Part shown: positions 1 through 7,980 of the stretch, in pieces
How the letters are laid out: every line of letters begins with the position of its first letter
Position numbering within the stretch: position 1 is the first letter of the stretch
NCBI RefSeq assembly: GCF_007970665.1
Contig: NZ_CP042430.1
Location: 2,418,001 to 2,482,000, forward strand
Direction: 5' to 3'
DNA length: 64,000 nucleotides
DNA from: Baekduia soli
GTDB taxonomy: Bacteria; Actinomycetota; Thermoleophilia; Solirubrobacterales; Solirubrobacteraceae
Made by a program: the position numbers and the translations under genes
The notes under the pieces: generated by a model
What the model was told of the DNA's origin: nothing
Database searches by the model: none
Seen by the model: only the letters and a program-made list of their open reading frames with translations

Positions 1-258
1 GGGGTGGGGGAGGCGATCCGTGAGGCGTTCGCCCGCCGCGACCACGAGGCGATGATCGCGGCGGTGCCCGACGCGATGATCGACGCGCTCGCGGTCTGCG
101 GGACGGCGCAGGACGTCCGCGACGGGCTGCGCCGCTACGAGGGGCTGCTCGATCACGCGATCCTCTACACGCCGAGCTTCGGGCTGGCGCCCGAGCGCGT
201 GCAGGACAACGCCCTGGGGCTCATCCGGGCGTGCTCGGCGATCGCCCGCCCGCGGTAG
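1..258 (+). CDS. LLM-class (luciferase-like) oxidoreductase, C-terminal fragment
   Basis: Only the last 85 codons lie in the window, and the gene starts upstream. The residues MIDALAVCGTAQDVRDGL followed by DHAILYTPSFGL resemble the conserved C-terminus of bacterial luciferase-like F420- or flavin-dependent oxidoreductases, where a short helix plus Y-P-S-F closes the TIM barrel. Those enzymes typically transfer hydride between F420H2 (or FMNH2) and small organic substrates. F420 biosynthesis genes and three more luciferase-like proteins occur in this window, which fits an F420 user. An internal GTG at base 4 is not a credible start because the fold would be truncated. The cofactor and substrate cannot be told from this part. 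Confidence 0.7.
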   Translation, partial: GVGEAIREAFARRDHEAMIAAVPDAMIDALAVCGTAQDVRDGLRRYEGLLDHAILYTPSFGLAPERVQDNALGLIRACSAIARPR

Positions 259-271
259 CCCCGGCGCGCGG

Positions 272-289
272 ATTGGCGCATGCGCTAGT
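272..289. promoter_or_regulatory. 18-bp regulatory dyad, site 1
   Basis: ATTGGCG-CATG-CGCTAGT matches the recurring dyad ACTGGCG-N4-CGCCAGT with one change per arm. It ends 22 bases before TCTGAT (312-317), a weak -10 candidate that itself lies 8 bases before the GTG start at 326. The same spacing recurs at other sites in this island. Confidence 0.55.
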
Positions 290-325
290 GGCGCAGGGCA
301 CCGTCGCCCGGTCTGATGGAGGCCG

Positions 326-739
326 GTGTTCAACGCATTGAGATCCGATGAGCTGCTCGTGGGGGTGGGGCGCATGCTGCGCATGGCCGCCGACCTCCAG
401 GGCCCGCCGGAGGACTACGAGCGCAGCGTCCTGCTCTCGGCCTTCAGCGTGACGCGCCTGCTGGCCTCCGAGCAGCGGGCCGCGCCGGCCCTGCTGGCCT
501 CCACGCAGGCCGGGCTGGACGACGTGCTGGCCGCCGACCTGCGGCCCGCCGTCAGCGAGGCGCGCCGGCGCATCGCCGCCGCCGCCGACGGCGTCGAGGT
601 CGGCGACGTGCTGGTCGACCTGCTCGCCGAGCTGCCGGCGCAGGACCCCACGCGCACCGCCGTGCACGGCGTGCTGCGGCGCATGGTCGACGAGGAGGTG
701 GCGGCGCTCGCGCGCTCCCCCGAGGAGGACGAGGCGTGA
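326..739 (+). CDS. small helical protein, probable partner of the adjacent kinase (DUF6285/LvaB-like)
   Basis: A 137-residue all-alpha acidic protein with no signal peptide or membrane segment. The GTG start lies 36 bases after regulatory site 1. It overlaps the next gene by four bases (GTGA), so the two are translationally coupled. Small proteins of this kind (DUF6285, or LvaB of the Pseudomonas levulinate pathway) are encoded beside APH-type acyl-CoA kinases, where LvaB forms a complex with kinase LvaA. Assignment rests on size, predicted helical character and position rather than a diagnostic motif. If correct, it is a structural or activating subunit of the 736-1776 kinase. Confidence 0.6.
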   Translation: MFNALRSDELLVGVGRMLRMAADLQGPPEDYERSVLLSAFSVTRLLASEQRAAPALLASTQAGLDDVLAADLRPAVSEARRRIAAAADGVEVGDVLVDLLAELPAQDPTRTAVHGVLRRMVDEEVAALARSPEEDEA

Positions 740-1776
740 GCGCCGAGGACCACGAGGGCATCGACGCCGCCAAGGCGGAGGCGATGCTGGCGACGATGCG
801 CTCGGTCGGCTCGGCCGACGACGCGTCGCGCGTCACGTACCTCGAGCAGCTCGAGGGCGGCTGGTCGCGCCACTCCTATGCCGCGCGCGTGCGGCACGGC
901 GACGGCACCGAGCGCGCCTACATCCTGCGCGCGCGGCCGCGCGCGTCGACGCTGGACACCGACCTGGGCCAGGAGTTCCGGACCTTCGAGCTGCTCGTCG
1001 ACGAGCCGCTGCCCTCGCCCGCCGTCCACGGCTACGAGCCCTCCGAGGACACCCCGTTCGACGGGCCCTACTTCGTGATGGACCGCCTCGTGGGCCACGC
1101 CGTCAACGTCTGGCGGGGCCGCGACCGCCGCCAGCTGCACGAGGACTGGGAGGGCGGCCGCGGCATCGCGACCGACTTCGTCGCGTACCTGGCCGCGATC
1201 CACCGCATCGATCCCGGGCGCGCCGCGCAGGCGAGCATCGTGCGCGACTTCACCGCGACGGTCGACCACTGGCAGGGCGTCTACCAGGAGATGCGCCTGG
1301 TCCGCGATCCCGTGATCGAGGAGGCCTACGCCTGGGTGCGCAGCCGCGAGCCCGACCCCGTGCCGGCCTGCCTGGTCCACGGCGACTACCGCATCGGCAA
1401 CTGCCTCATCGAGGACGGCCGCGTGTCGGGCATCCTGGACTGGGAGCTCTCCTACGTCGGCGACCCGCGCTTCGATCTCGGGTACATGGCGCTGGACTAC
1501 CACGCCGGCAAGTTCACGACGCCGGGATCCGACCTGCTGGCCGCGGTGGCCGACCGGACGTGGTTCTACGAGCGCTACGGCGAGCTGACGGGGCAGCCCG
1601 TCGACCTCGAGGCCGTGCGCACGTTCAGCGCCCTCGGCGCGCTCATGCTCTTCGCGATCATGACGACGGGGATCCGCGTGTACTCGCGCCGTGAGACGAC
1701 CGACATCCGCATGGCCTGGGCGCGCTTCGTGCTGCCCGGCCTGCGCCAGGATCTCGCCGGGATCATGGCCTGGTGA
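736..1776 (+). CDS. APH-type phosphotransferase family protein (putative acyl-CoA kinase)
   Basis: 346 residues. Contains the kinase catalytic signature HGDYRIGNCLIEDGRVSG (Asp base, Asn metal ligand) followed by ILDWE with the Mg-binding Asp, all near residues 216-240. This matches aminoglycoside-phosphotransferase-like enzymes, including the kinase part of ACAD10/ACAD11 and LvaA, which phosphorylate 4-hydroxyacyl-CoA before an acyl-CoA dehydrogenase-like enzyme eliminates phosphate. The GTG start overlaps the stop of the upstream partner gene. Neighbouring acyl-CoA synthetase and acyl-CoA dehydrogenase genes support a CoA-ester substrate over antibiotic resistance. The specific substrate is inferred only. 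Confidence 0.8.
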   Translation: MSAEDHEGIDAAKAEAMLATMRSVGSADDASRVTYLEQLEGGWSRHSYAARVRHGDGTERAYILRARPRASTLDTDLGQEFRTFELLVDEPLPSPAVHGYEPSEDTPFDGPYFVMDRLVGHAVNVWRGRDRRQLHEDWEGGRGIATDFVAYLAAIHRIDPGRAAQASIVRDFTATVDHWQGVYQEMRLVRDPVIEEAYAWVRSREPDPVPACLVHGDYRIGNCLIEDGRVSGILDWELSYVGDPRFDLGYMALDYHAGKFTTPGSDLLAAVADRTWFYERYGELTGQPVDLEAVRTFSALGALMLFAIMTTGIRVYSRRETTDIRMAWARFVLPGLRQDLAGIMAW

Positions 1777-1785
1777 CCCGTGACC

Positions 1786-1803
1786 ACTGGCGCTAGCGCC
1801 AGT
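1786..1803. promoter_or_regulatory. 18-bp regulatory dyad, site 2 (perfect palindrome)
   Basis: ACTGGCGCTAGCGCCAGT is a perfect 18-bp palindrome, the best copy of the recurring dyad. It ends 22 bases before CATTCT (1826-1831), a plausible -10 box. The acyl-CoA synthetase ATG is at 1863, preceded by the ribosome-binding stretch GGGGAGGG. A five-codon ATG frame (1849-1866) ends in an ATGA overlap with that start and may be chance. Confidence 0.65.
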
Positions 1804-1862
1804 ACCACGGCGCGGAGCGGGGTGTCATTCTCGCGCCGCGTACGGAAGATGGGGAGGGTCGC

Positions 1863-3482
1863 ATGACGGATCTCGATGCTGCGAAGGTCAAGTTGGATCT
1901 CACGCGGGCATCGCGCTGGAACTCCCTCACCCTGTCGCAGCTGCTCGAGCGCGACGGCCTGGACCTCGACAAGCCCGCGATCGTCTTCGAGGACGCGTCG
2001 CGCACCTACGGCGAGCTGCGCGTGGCCGCGCGCCGCGTCGCCAACGCGCTCATCGGCCTGGGCATCGACGAGTTCGACCGGGTCGCCGTGCTCAGCGCCA
2101 ACCGCCTGGAGTTCATGGAGGTCGAGGCGGGCATCGCGGGCGCCCGGGCCATCATGGTGCCATTGAACTGGCGGCTGCGCGACGGCGAGCTGGCCAACCT
2201 CCTGCGCCGGTCCCAGGCCCGCGCGATCTTCGTCGAGGAGCGGTTCCTGGCCACGATCCTCGCGCTGCGCCGCGCCGGCGAGGTCCCCAACCTGCGCACG
2301 GTCATCGCCTTCGACGGCGCACCCGGCGACCTCAACTACGAGGAGGTGATCGGCTCGGCGTCGGCCGAGCGCCCGACGCGCACCGGGCGGCTGGACGACC
2401 CGCACGAGATCATCTTCACCTCGGGCACGACGGGCCAGCCCAAGGGCGTGGTGTGGACCAACGGCACCGTCATCTTCAACGCGCTGCAACAGGCCACCGA
2501 CTTCATGCTGGGCCCGCAGCACAGCAGCTACGCGCTGATCGACCTGTATTACATCGGCGCCCGCCACGACTTCACCTGGGCGATCCTGCAGGTGGGCGGG
2601 ACCGTGCACATCAAGCCCTCCAGCGGCTTCGACGCCGGCGAGGTGGTGCGCTACGTCGCCCGGCACCGGATCACCCACATCCTCTGGGTGCCGACGATGT
2701 TGTACGAGATCCTGCGGCTGCCCGACCTGGCCGACCACGACCTCGGTGCGCTGCAGATGATCATGTGCGGCGGCCAGCCCGTCTCGGTCGCCACGACCGA
2801 GAGCTCCCAGGAGGCGTGGCCCCACACCGACTTCATCCAGGTCTACGGCCTCACGGAGGGCGGCGGGTCGGTCACCTACGTCCGGCCTGACCACGCGCGC
2901 TCCAAGCCCGGCTCGGCCGGCCAGCCCTCGCTCAACGTCGAGATCCGCCTCGTGGACCCAGAGGGCCTGGACGTGCCGACCGGCATCGACGGCGAGGTCC
3001 TGGTCCGCGCGCCCACGGTCACCGCGGGCTACTGGGACGACCCGGAGGCCACCGACCGCCTCATCGTCGACGACTGGCTGCATACGGGCGACATGGGTCA
3101 CGTCGACGAGGACGGCCACCTCTACATCTCGGGCCGCAAGGGCGACATGATCATCAGCGGCGGGATGAACGTGTTCCCGCACGAGATCGAGGACGTGCTG
3201 TGCGAGCACCCGTCGGTGGCCGACGCCGCGGTCATCGGCCTGCCCCACGAGAAGTGGGGCGAGACGGTGTGCGCGGTCGTCGAGGCGGCGCCCGGGGCCA
3301 CCGTCGACGAGCAGGACCTCATCGCGTTCTGCACGCAGCGGCTGGCGAGCTACAAGAAGCCGACGTCCGTGCAGGTCGTCGAGGAGATCCCGCGCACGTC
3401 GGCCGGCAAGGCCAAGAAGTTCATCCTGCGCGAGCGGTTCGCGCGGCCCGAGACCACCGCGCTGCCCTCCCCCTCCGGGTGA
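1863..3482 (+). CDS. AMP-dependent acyl-CoA synthetase/ligase
   Basis: 539 residues of the ANL adenylating superfamily, which activates a carboxylate to acyl-AMP and then acyl-CoA. Seen directly: P-loop-like IIFTSGTTGQPKGVVW near residue 180, YGLTEGG near 327, the hinge region DWLHTGDMGHVDEDGHLYISGR near 405, and a C-terminal PRTSAGKAKKF with the catalytic Lys near residue 520. Length is normal for medium- or long-chain ligases. It lies directly upstream of a HyuA/HyuB carboxylase pair. In acetone and acetophenone carboxylation the beta-keto acid product is next activated to CoA, so a beta-keto acid is a reasonable but unproven substrate. LvaE of the 4-hydroxy acid pathway is another analogue. 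Confidence 0.9.
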   Translation: MTDLDAAKVKLDLTRASRWNSLTLSQLLERDGLDLDKPAIVFEDASRTYGELRVAARRVANALIGLGIDEFDRVAVLSANRLEFMEVEAGIAGARAIMVPLNWRLRDGELANLLRRSQARAIFVEERFLATILALRRAGEVPNLRTVIAFDGAPGDLNYEEVIGSASAERPTRTGRLDDPHEIIFTSGTTGQPKGVVWTNGTVIFNALQQATDFMLGPQHSSYALIDLYYIGARHDFTWAILQVGGTVHIKPSSGFDAGEVVRYVARHRITHILWVPTMLYEILRLPDLADHDLGALQMIMCGGQPVSVATTESSQEAWPHTDFIQVYGLTEGGGSVTYVRPDHARSKPGSAGQPSLNVEIRLVDPEGLDVPTGIDGEVLVRAPTVTAGYWDDPEATDRLIVDDWLHTGDMGHVDEDGHLYISGRKGDMIISGGMNVFPHEIEDVLCEHPSVADAAVIGLPHEKWGETVCAVVEAAPGATVDEQDLIAFCTQRLASYKKPTSVQVVEEIPRTSAGKAKKFILRERFARPETTALPSPSG

Positions 3483-3499
3483 CTGGCGGATAGGACAGT
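3482..3499. promoter_or_regulatory. 18-bp regulatory dyad, site 3
   Basis: ACTGGCG-GATA-GGACAGT keeps the perfect left arm and the outer ACAGT of the right arm. It begins on the last base of the synthetase stop codon. It ends exactly 22 bases before CAGAGT (3522-3527), the candidate -10 of the hyuA-hyuB unit. Confidence 0.6.
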
Positions 3500-3501
3500 T
3501 G

Positions 3502-3516
3502 CCCCGTCCGACGGGG
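3502..3516. repeat. 7-bp inverted repeat CCCCGTC-C-GACGGGG
   Basis: A perfect 7+1+7 dyad between site 3 and the candidate -10 box. The one-base centre is too tight for a good RNA hairpin. It may be a second operator in the spacer or a chance GC palindrome. Confidence 0.3.
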
Positions 3517-3563
3517 CTGGACAGAGTGGACGATGCGGCAAAGACCTTGTTTCGAGGAGACCC

Positions 3564-5666
3564 ATGACTGAGAGCGGCACCAACGGAAGCGGCGGGCAGG
3601 CCTTCATCGGCGTCGACGTCGGCGGCACCCACACCGACGTGTCGGTGATCTACGAGGGCCGCGTCGAGCGCGGCAAGGCCCTGACGACGTACGACGACTT
3701 CAGCCGCGGGGTGCTCGAGGCCGTCGGGGTCGCGGCCAAGACCTACGGGCTGTCGATGGAGGACCTGCTGGCGCGGACCCAGCTCTTCATCAACGGCACC
3801 ACCGTCGTCACCAACGCGATCACGCAGCTGCGCGGCTCGCGCGTCGGCGTTCTCATCACGAACGGCTTCGGCGACGCCTTCCGCCTCGCCGGCGGCCCGC
3901 GGACGACGGAGATCGACGACCACCTCCAGCTCAACGTCCCCGACCTCGTCGACCGCCAGGCCATCGCGGACATCGACGAGCGCATCGACTGGTCGGGCGC
4001 CGTGCTCGTCCCGCTCGACGTCGAGCAGGTCAAGGCGCAGGCCAAGCACCTCGTCGAGGAGGTCGGCGTCGACGCGCTGTCGATCTGCTTCCTGTGGAGC
4101 CACGCCAACACGGCCCACGAGGTCGCGGCCCGCGACGCGATCAAGGAGATCTACCCCGACCTCTTCGTGACGATGTCGCACGGGGTGTTCCCCGTGGAGG
4201 GCGAGACGCGCCGCTGGACGACCGCGGTGCTCAACTCGTTCGTGCAGGCCAGCGCCGACGTCTACCTGACCTCGCTCAACGAGAAGCTGCGCACGGCCGG
4301 CCTGACCGGCGGCCTCGCCTTCTTCCAGGGCCTGGGCGGCGGCATCAGCCTCGAGAAGGCGCGCGAGTACCCGCTCGGCCTGCTGGGCTCCGGCCCGGCC
4401 GCGGGGGCCATCGGCTCCAACGAGCTGGCCAAGCGCATGGGCAAGAAGCGCGTCCTGCTCGGCGACATGGGCGGCACGAGCTTCGACACCGGGATCATCG
4501 TCGACAACGAGATCCACATCGACAAGAACCTCCAGCTCGGCCCGTTCATGACGGGCGTCAACATCGTCGACGTGGTCTCGGTCGGCGCCGGCGGCGGCTC
4601 CATCGGCTGGGTCAGCGAGCGCGGCGTGCCGCAGGTCGGCCCGCACAGCGCCGGCTCGACCCCGGGCCCGGCCGCGCTGGACCGCGGGGGCGAGCAGCCC
4701 ACGGTCACCGACGCCATGGTCACGCTCGGGTTCATCGATCCCGACAACTACCTCGGCGGCCGCGTCAAGCTCAAGCCCGAGAAGTCCCGTGAGGTGCTCG
4801 ACCGCGTCTTCGGCGAGCGCTTCGGCTGGTCGACGGAGGAGTCGGCGGCGGCCATGCACGACCTCGTTGTGGTCAACATGGCCAACGCGGTGCGCGAGGT
4901 CTCGGTCGGCAAGGGCCACGACCCGCGCGAGTTCCTGTTCCTGGCCTACGGCGGCACGCTGCCGCTGTTCGCGTCGCAGATCGCCGAGCGCCTGAACATC
5001 GGGACGATCGTCATCCCGCGCAACAGCTCGGTCTTCTGCGCGCTGGGCCTGCTGAGCTCGGACTACGTCATGCGCTTCGACCAGGGCGTGGGCTGGGACC
5101 TGTCCAAGCCCGAGGGCGTGGACCGGGTCAACGCCATCGCCGAGCGCATGGTCGCCGAGGCGATCGCGCAGATGGAGTCCGAGGGCTTCCCGCGCGAGCA
5201 GATCGAGGTCCAGCGCACGGCCGACGTCCGGTTCCACGGCCAGGCCTACGAGCTGACGCTGCCGATGCCCGCCCGCACGCTGAACAGCGACGACGCCGGT
5301 CAGGTGTTCGACGACTTCCTGGCCACCTACGAGCGGACCTACGGCGAGGGCACGGCGTGGAAGGGCGTGCCGGCCTCGCTCATCAACTACAGCGTCACGG
5401 TCATCGGGCGCCAGGACCGGCCCGAGATGGGCGTCGCGGTCAGCGGCAACGGCACGCATGCCGTCCCGGTGCGCGAGACGCGGCAGGTCTTCCTGCCCAC
5501 CGAGCGCCACCTCGACGAGGTGCCGATCATCGACGACGCCGCCTTCGAGGTCGGCAGCAAGGTCGAGGGGCCTGCGATCATCGACGCCGTCGACACGACG
5601 GTCTACCTGCCGCCGGGTACCCGGGCGGAGCGAGACGCATACATGAACTACGTCCTGACGCGCTGA
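3564..5666 (+). CDS. hyuA: hydantoinase/oxoprolinase family subunit A (ketone carboxylase beta-like)
   Basis: 700 residues. N-terminal GVDVGGTHTDVSVI near residues 12-26 is the first phosphate-binding loop of the actin-like ATPase fold. LLGDMGGTSFDTGII near residue 310 and GAGGGSIGWV near 345 are conserved in HyuA and in acetone carboxylase AcxA. The family either opens hydantoin or oxoproline rings, or, in acetone/acetophenone carboxylases, uses ATP to phosphorylate the substrate and bicarbonate before carboxylation. The carboxylase reading is favoured because the next gene carries a gamma-subunit-like domain. ATG at 3564 follows GAGGAGA. Only 10 bases separate it from the partner gene. Confidence 0.85.
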   Translation: MTESGTNGSGGQAFIGVDVGGTHTDVSVIYEGRVERGKALTTYDDFSRGVLEAVGVAAKTYGLSMEDLLARTQLFINGTTVVTNAITQLRGSRVGVLITNGFGDAFRLAGGPRTTEIDDHLQLNVPDLVDRQAIADIDERIDWSGAVLVPLDVEQVKAQAKHLVEEVGVDALSICFLWSHANTAHEVAARDAIKEIYPDLFVTMSHGVFPVEGETRRWTTAVLNSFVQASADVYLTSLNEKLRTAGLTGGLAFFQGLGGGISLEKAREYPLGLLGSGPAAGAIGSNELAKRMGKKRVLLGDMGGTSFDTGIIVDNEIHIDKNLQLGPFMTGVNIVDVVSVGAGGGSIGWVSERGVPQVGPHSAGSTPGPAALDRGGEQPTVTDAMVTLGFIDPDNYLGGRVKLKPEKSREVLDRVFGERFGWSTEESAAAMHDLVVVNMANAVREVSVGKGHDPREFLFLAYGGTLPLFASQIAERLNIGTIVIPRNSSVFCALGLLSSDYVMRFDQGVGWDLSKPEGVDRVNAIAERMVAEAIAQMESEGFPREQIEVQRTADVRFHGQAYELTLPMPARTLNSDDAGQVFDDFLATYERTYGEGTAWKGVPASLINYSVTVIGRQDRPEMGVAVSGNGTHAVPVRETRQVFLPTERHLDEVPIIDDAAFEVGSKVEGPAIIDAVDTTVYLPPGTRAERDAYMNYVLTR

Positions 5667-5676
5667 GGGAGCCATC

Positions 5677-7860
5677 ATGAGCACTGCCGACTACGACGTC
5701 ATCGCCGCCGAGGTCCACCGGAAGGCGCTGAAGAACCTGACCGACGAGATGGCGATCACCCTGGTGCGCACCTCGGGGTCGCCGATCGTCACGGAGTCCA
5801 AGGACTTCTCGACGTGCCTGATGGACACCAAGCCCGAGCACCTCGGGTTCAGCTCCTACGTGCTGTTCCACGTGGGCTCGTCGCTCATCGGGACCGAGGT
5901 GATCGCCGACCTGGTCAGGGGCGGCGTCGACCTCAAGCCGGGTGACGGCTGGGTGGTCAACGACCCGCACACCGGCGGTGCCATGCACCAGGGTGACGTG
6001 TCGATCATCATGCCGACCTTCTACAAGGGCGAGCACCTGGGCTGGTCCTTCGCCAACATGCACGTCCTGGACGTGGGCGGGGTGGGCATCTCGGGCTACG
6101 CCCCGGGGGCGCACGACGTGTGGCAGGAGGGCATGCGCTTCCCGCCGATCCGGATCATCCGCGACGGCGCGATCGACCCCGAGTGGGAGCACTACATCGC
6201 GGCCAACGTCCGCGCGCCGGGTGCCGTGCTCAACGACATCCGCTCCATGGTCGCGTCGAACAACACGGCGACGGTCAAGCTCACCCAGATCATCGACGAG
6301 TTCGGCCTCGAGGCCCATCGCCAGTACTGCGAGATCAACAAGGACCTCAGCGAGCAGGTGCTGCGCGAGCGGATCGCCAAGATCCCCGACGGCGTCTACG
6401 AGGCCGTCGACTGGAACGAGTTCGACGGCCACGACGGCCCCGACCGGCTGCTGGAGCTGCGCTGCCGCCTGGAGGTCGACGGGACCGACCTGCGGTTCTT
6501 CTACACCGGCGTCCCGCAGATCGACGCGTTCGTCAACTCGACGATGGGCCCGATGTTCGGTCAGGCGATGACCGGCCTGATGACGATCCTGGTCTACGGC
6601 GACCTGCCGGTCAACGGCGGCCTGTGGCGTCCCATCACCGTCGACATCGGCGAGCCCGGCACGATCGTCAACTCGGTGCCGCCGGCCCCGGTCAGCAACG
6701 CGCACTCCGAGGTCGGCATGCGCGCCTGCAAGCTGGCCAAGGACGTGCTCTGCCAGGCCATGGCGCTCAGCGACGATCCCATCCTGCGCAGCCGCATCTC
6801 CGGCCAGCACCAGGACGGCTTCCCGGGCAACGCGCTGTTCGGCAACAACCAGCACGGCGGCGTGTCGGTCATCTTCTACCCCGACAACGCCATCGGCTCC
6901 GGCGGCGGCGCGCAGACGATCAACGACGGCCAGGACGCCTACGGGCTGACCTGCACCACCGGTGGCGGCATCCCCGACGTCGAGAACCACGAGGGCGCCG
7001 ACCCGGTGCTCTTCCTGTGGCGGCGCCTGGTGGCCAACTCCGGCGGCCCCGGCCAGTACCGCGGCGGCCAGTCGCTCGACCAGGCCTACGCGATCCACTA
7101 CTCCGACGTGATGGCGGGGCCGTGCTTCAACGCGTGCGCCCAGGTGCCGCCGCACGGCGTCGGCGGCGGCTACCCCGGCTGCGCGGGGACGTTCTTCCCC
7201 GTGCGCGCCTCCAACGTCGAGGAGCTCATCGCGGCCGGCAGCATGCCGACCCGTCAGGCGCTTGACGGCCGCACCGAGGTCGTGCGCTCCAAGCTGACGC
7301 ACATCGTCCTCGAGCGCGGTGACGTGTTCGTCGCCACCGCGGGCGGCGGCGCCGGCCTGGGCGACCCGCTGCTGCGGGCACCCGAGCTCGTGGCCAAGGA
7401 CATCGTCTCGGGCTACGTCACCGCCGAGCACGCCCACACGATCTACGGCGTGGTGCTCAACGACGCCGGCGAGGCCGATGCCGAGAAGACCGCGGCGCGC
7501 CGTGCCGAGATCCGCCGCGAGCGGATCGGCGCCGACCCGGCCAAGGAGGCCGCGACGCCCCCGAGCCCGGGCATCTCGCTCGCGCGGGTCGACGGGGGCT
7601 GGACGTGCACGTCCTGCCAGGAGCGGCTGGCCGACGCCGACGGCAACTGGCGCGAGGGCGCGGTCCTGTCCGAGCACCCGATCGCCGAGCGCTACGACGA
7701 GCTCGGCATGATCGTCCGCGACCGCAAGGAGAGCCCGCGCGTGCACATGCGCGAGTACTTCTGCCCGGGGTGCGCGGCGAGCCTCGGGGTCGACGTCGCC
7801 ACCGAGGATCTCGAGACGCTCCCGGCGGCCTCAGCGCTGAAGGCGGCCGCCACCGCCTGA
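5677..7860 (+). CDS. hyuB: hydantoinase B/oxoprolinase family subunit fused to an acetone-carboxylase-gamma-like zinc domain
   Basis: 727 residues. Residues 1 to about 590 form a HyuB/AcxB-type subunit: near the start comes TLVRTSGSPIVTESKDFS, then WVVNDPHTGGAMHQGDV near residue 90, then GGGGAQTINDG near 410. After a linker, residues 640-720 carry WTCTSCQERL and then HMREYFCPGCAASLGVDV. This resembles the zinc-binding gamma subunit of acetone carboxylase (Acetone_carb_G), normally a separate protein. The fusion is the main reason to call the pair a ketone carboxylase rather than a hydantoinase. ATG at 5677 is preceded by GAGGGAG. Expected partner is the HyuA product, giving an alpha/beta complex with built-in gamma. 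Confidence 0.85.
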   Translation: MSTADYDVIAAEVHRKALKNLTDEMAITLVRTSGSPIVTESKDFSTCLMDTKPEHLGFSSYVLFHVGSSLIGTEVIADLVRGGVDLKPGDGWVVNDPHTGGAMHQGDVSIIMPTFYKGEHLGWSFANMHVLDVGGVGISGYAPGAHDVWQEGMRFPPIRIIRDGAIDPEWEHYIAANVRAPGAVLNDIRSMVASNNTATVKLTQIIDEFGLEAHRQYCEINKDLSEQVLRERIAKIPDGVYEAVDWNEFDGHDGPDRLLELRCRLEVDGTDLRFFYTGVPQIDAFVNSTMGPMFGQAMTGLMTILVYGDLPVNGGLWRPITVDIGEPGTIVNSVPPAPVSNAHSEVGMRACKLAKDVLCQAMALSDDPILRSRISGQHQDGFPGNALFGNNQHGGVSVIFYPDNAIGSGGGAQTINDGQDAYGLTCTTGGGIPDVENHEGADPVLFLWRRLVANSGGPGQYRGGQSLDQAYAIHYSDVMAGPCFNACAQVPPHGVGGGYPGCAGTFFPVRASNVEELIAAGSMPTRQALDGRTEVVRSKLTHIVLERGDVFVATAGGGAGLGDPLLRAPELVAKDIVSGYVTAEHAHTIYGVVLNDAGEADAEKTAARRAEIRRERIGADPAKEAATPPSPGISLARVDGGWTCTSCQERLADADGNWREGAVLSEHPIAERYDELGMIVRDRKESPRVHMREYFCPGCAASLGVDVATEDLETLPAASALKAAATA

Positions 7861-7894
7861 GGGCGGAGATGAAGGTCTGAAGAAGCCGACCGAA

Positions 7895-7925
7895 CGGGCG
7901 GGCGCGCCACTGGCGTGCCCGCCCG
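7895..7925. terminator. strong GC hairpin after hyuB, overlapping dyad site 4
   Basis: The arms CGGGCGGGCGCGCC and GGCGTGCCCGCCCG form a 14-bp stem with one G-T pair and a three-base ACT loop. No T tract follows. It is placed to end the synthetase/hyuA/hyuB unit. Because it contains dyad site 4, it could instead be mainly a DNA-level operator. Confidence 0.5.
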
Positions 7926-7926
7926 G
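7909..7926. promoter_or_regulatory. 18-bp regulatory dyad, site 4 (degenerate right arm), before the two-component genes
   Basis: ACTGGCG-TGCC-CGCCCGG has a perfect left arm and a right arm changed in its outer bases. It ends only 7 bases before TATGGT (7934-7939), the probable -10 of the response-regulator operon. That is much closer than the 21-22 bases at most other sites and would suit negative autoregulation. Confidence 0.45.
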
Positions 7927-7980
7927 TGCGCTGTATGGTCCCTCTCCGTTGTCGACCGCGCGGTAGGAGGAGAGAGTGCC

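Noticed and set aside
736-1776. Aminoglycoside resistance kinase
   Set aside because: The fold is shared, but the context is CoA-ester metabolism with a small partner protein, not resistance.
1786-1803. Sigma-54 promoter reading of the TGGC-containing dyads
   Set aside because: No TTGCA-type -12 element follows at the required distance, and the symmetry of the repeat is better explained by a dimeric regulator.
1575-5684. A 1369-codon open frame on the minus strand opposite the acyl-CoA synthetase and hyuA genes
   Set aside because: It is a mirror of GC-rich codons. The translation is dominated by Val, Ala, Asp, Arg, His and Gly with no motifs, while the plus strand encodes two clear enzymes. 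Similar long mirrors at 23433-26465, 8741-10534 and 34772-37606 upstream part were discarded for the same reason.
3564-7860. Hydantoinase or 5-oxoprolinase function for hyuA-hyuB
   Set aside because: The gamma-like zinc domain on HyuB and the adjacent CoA ligase favour a carboxylase. Oxoprolinase in particular would not need either.
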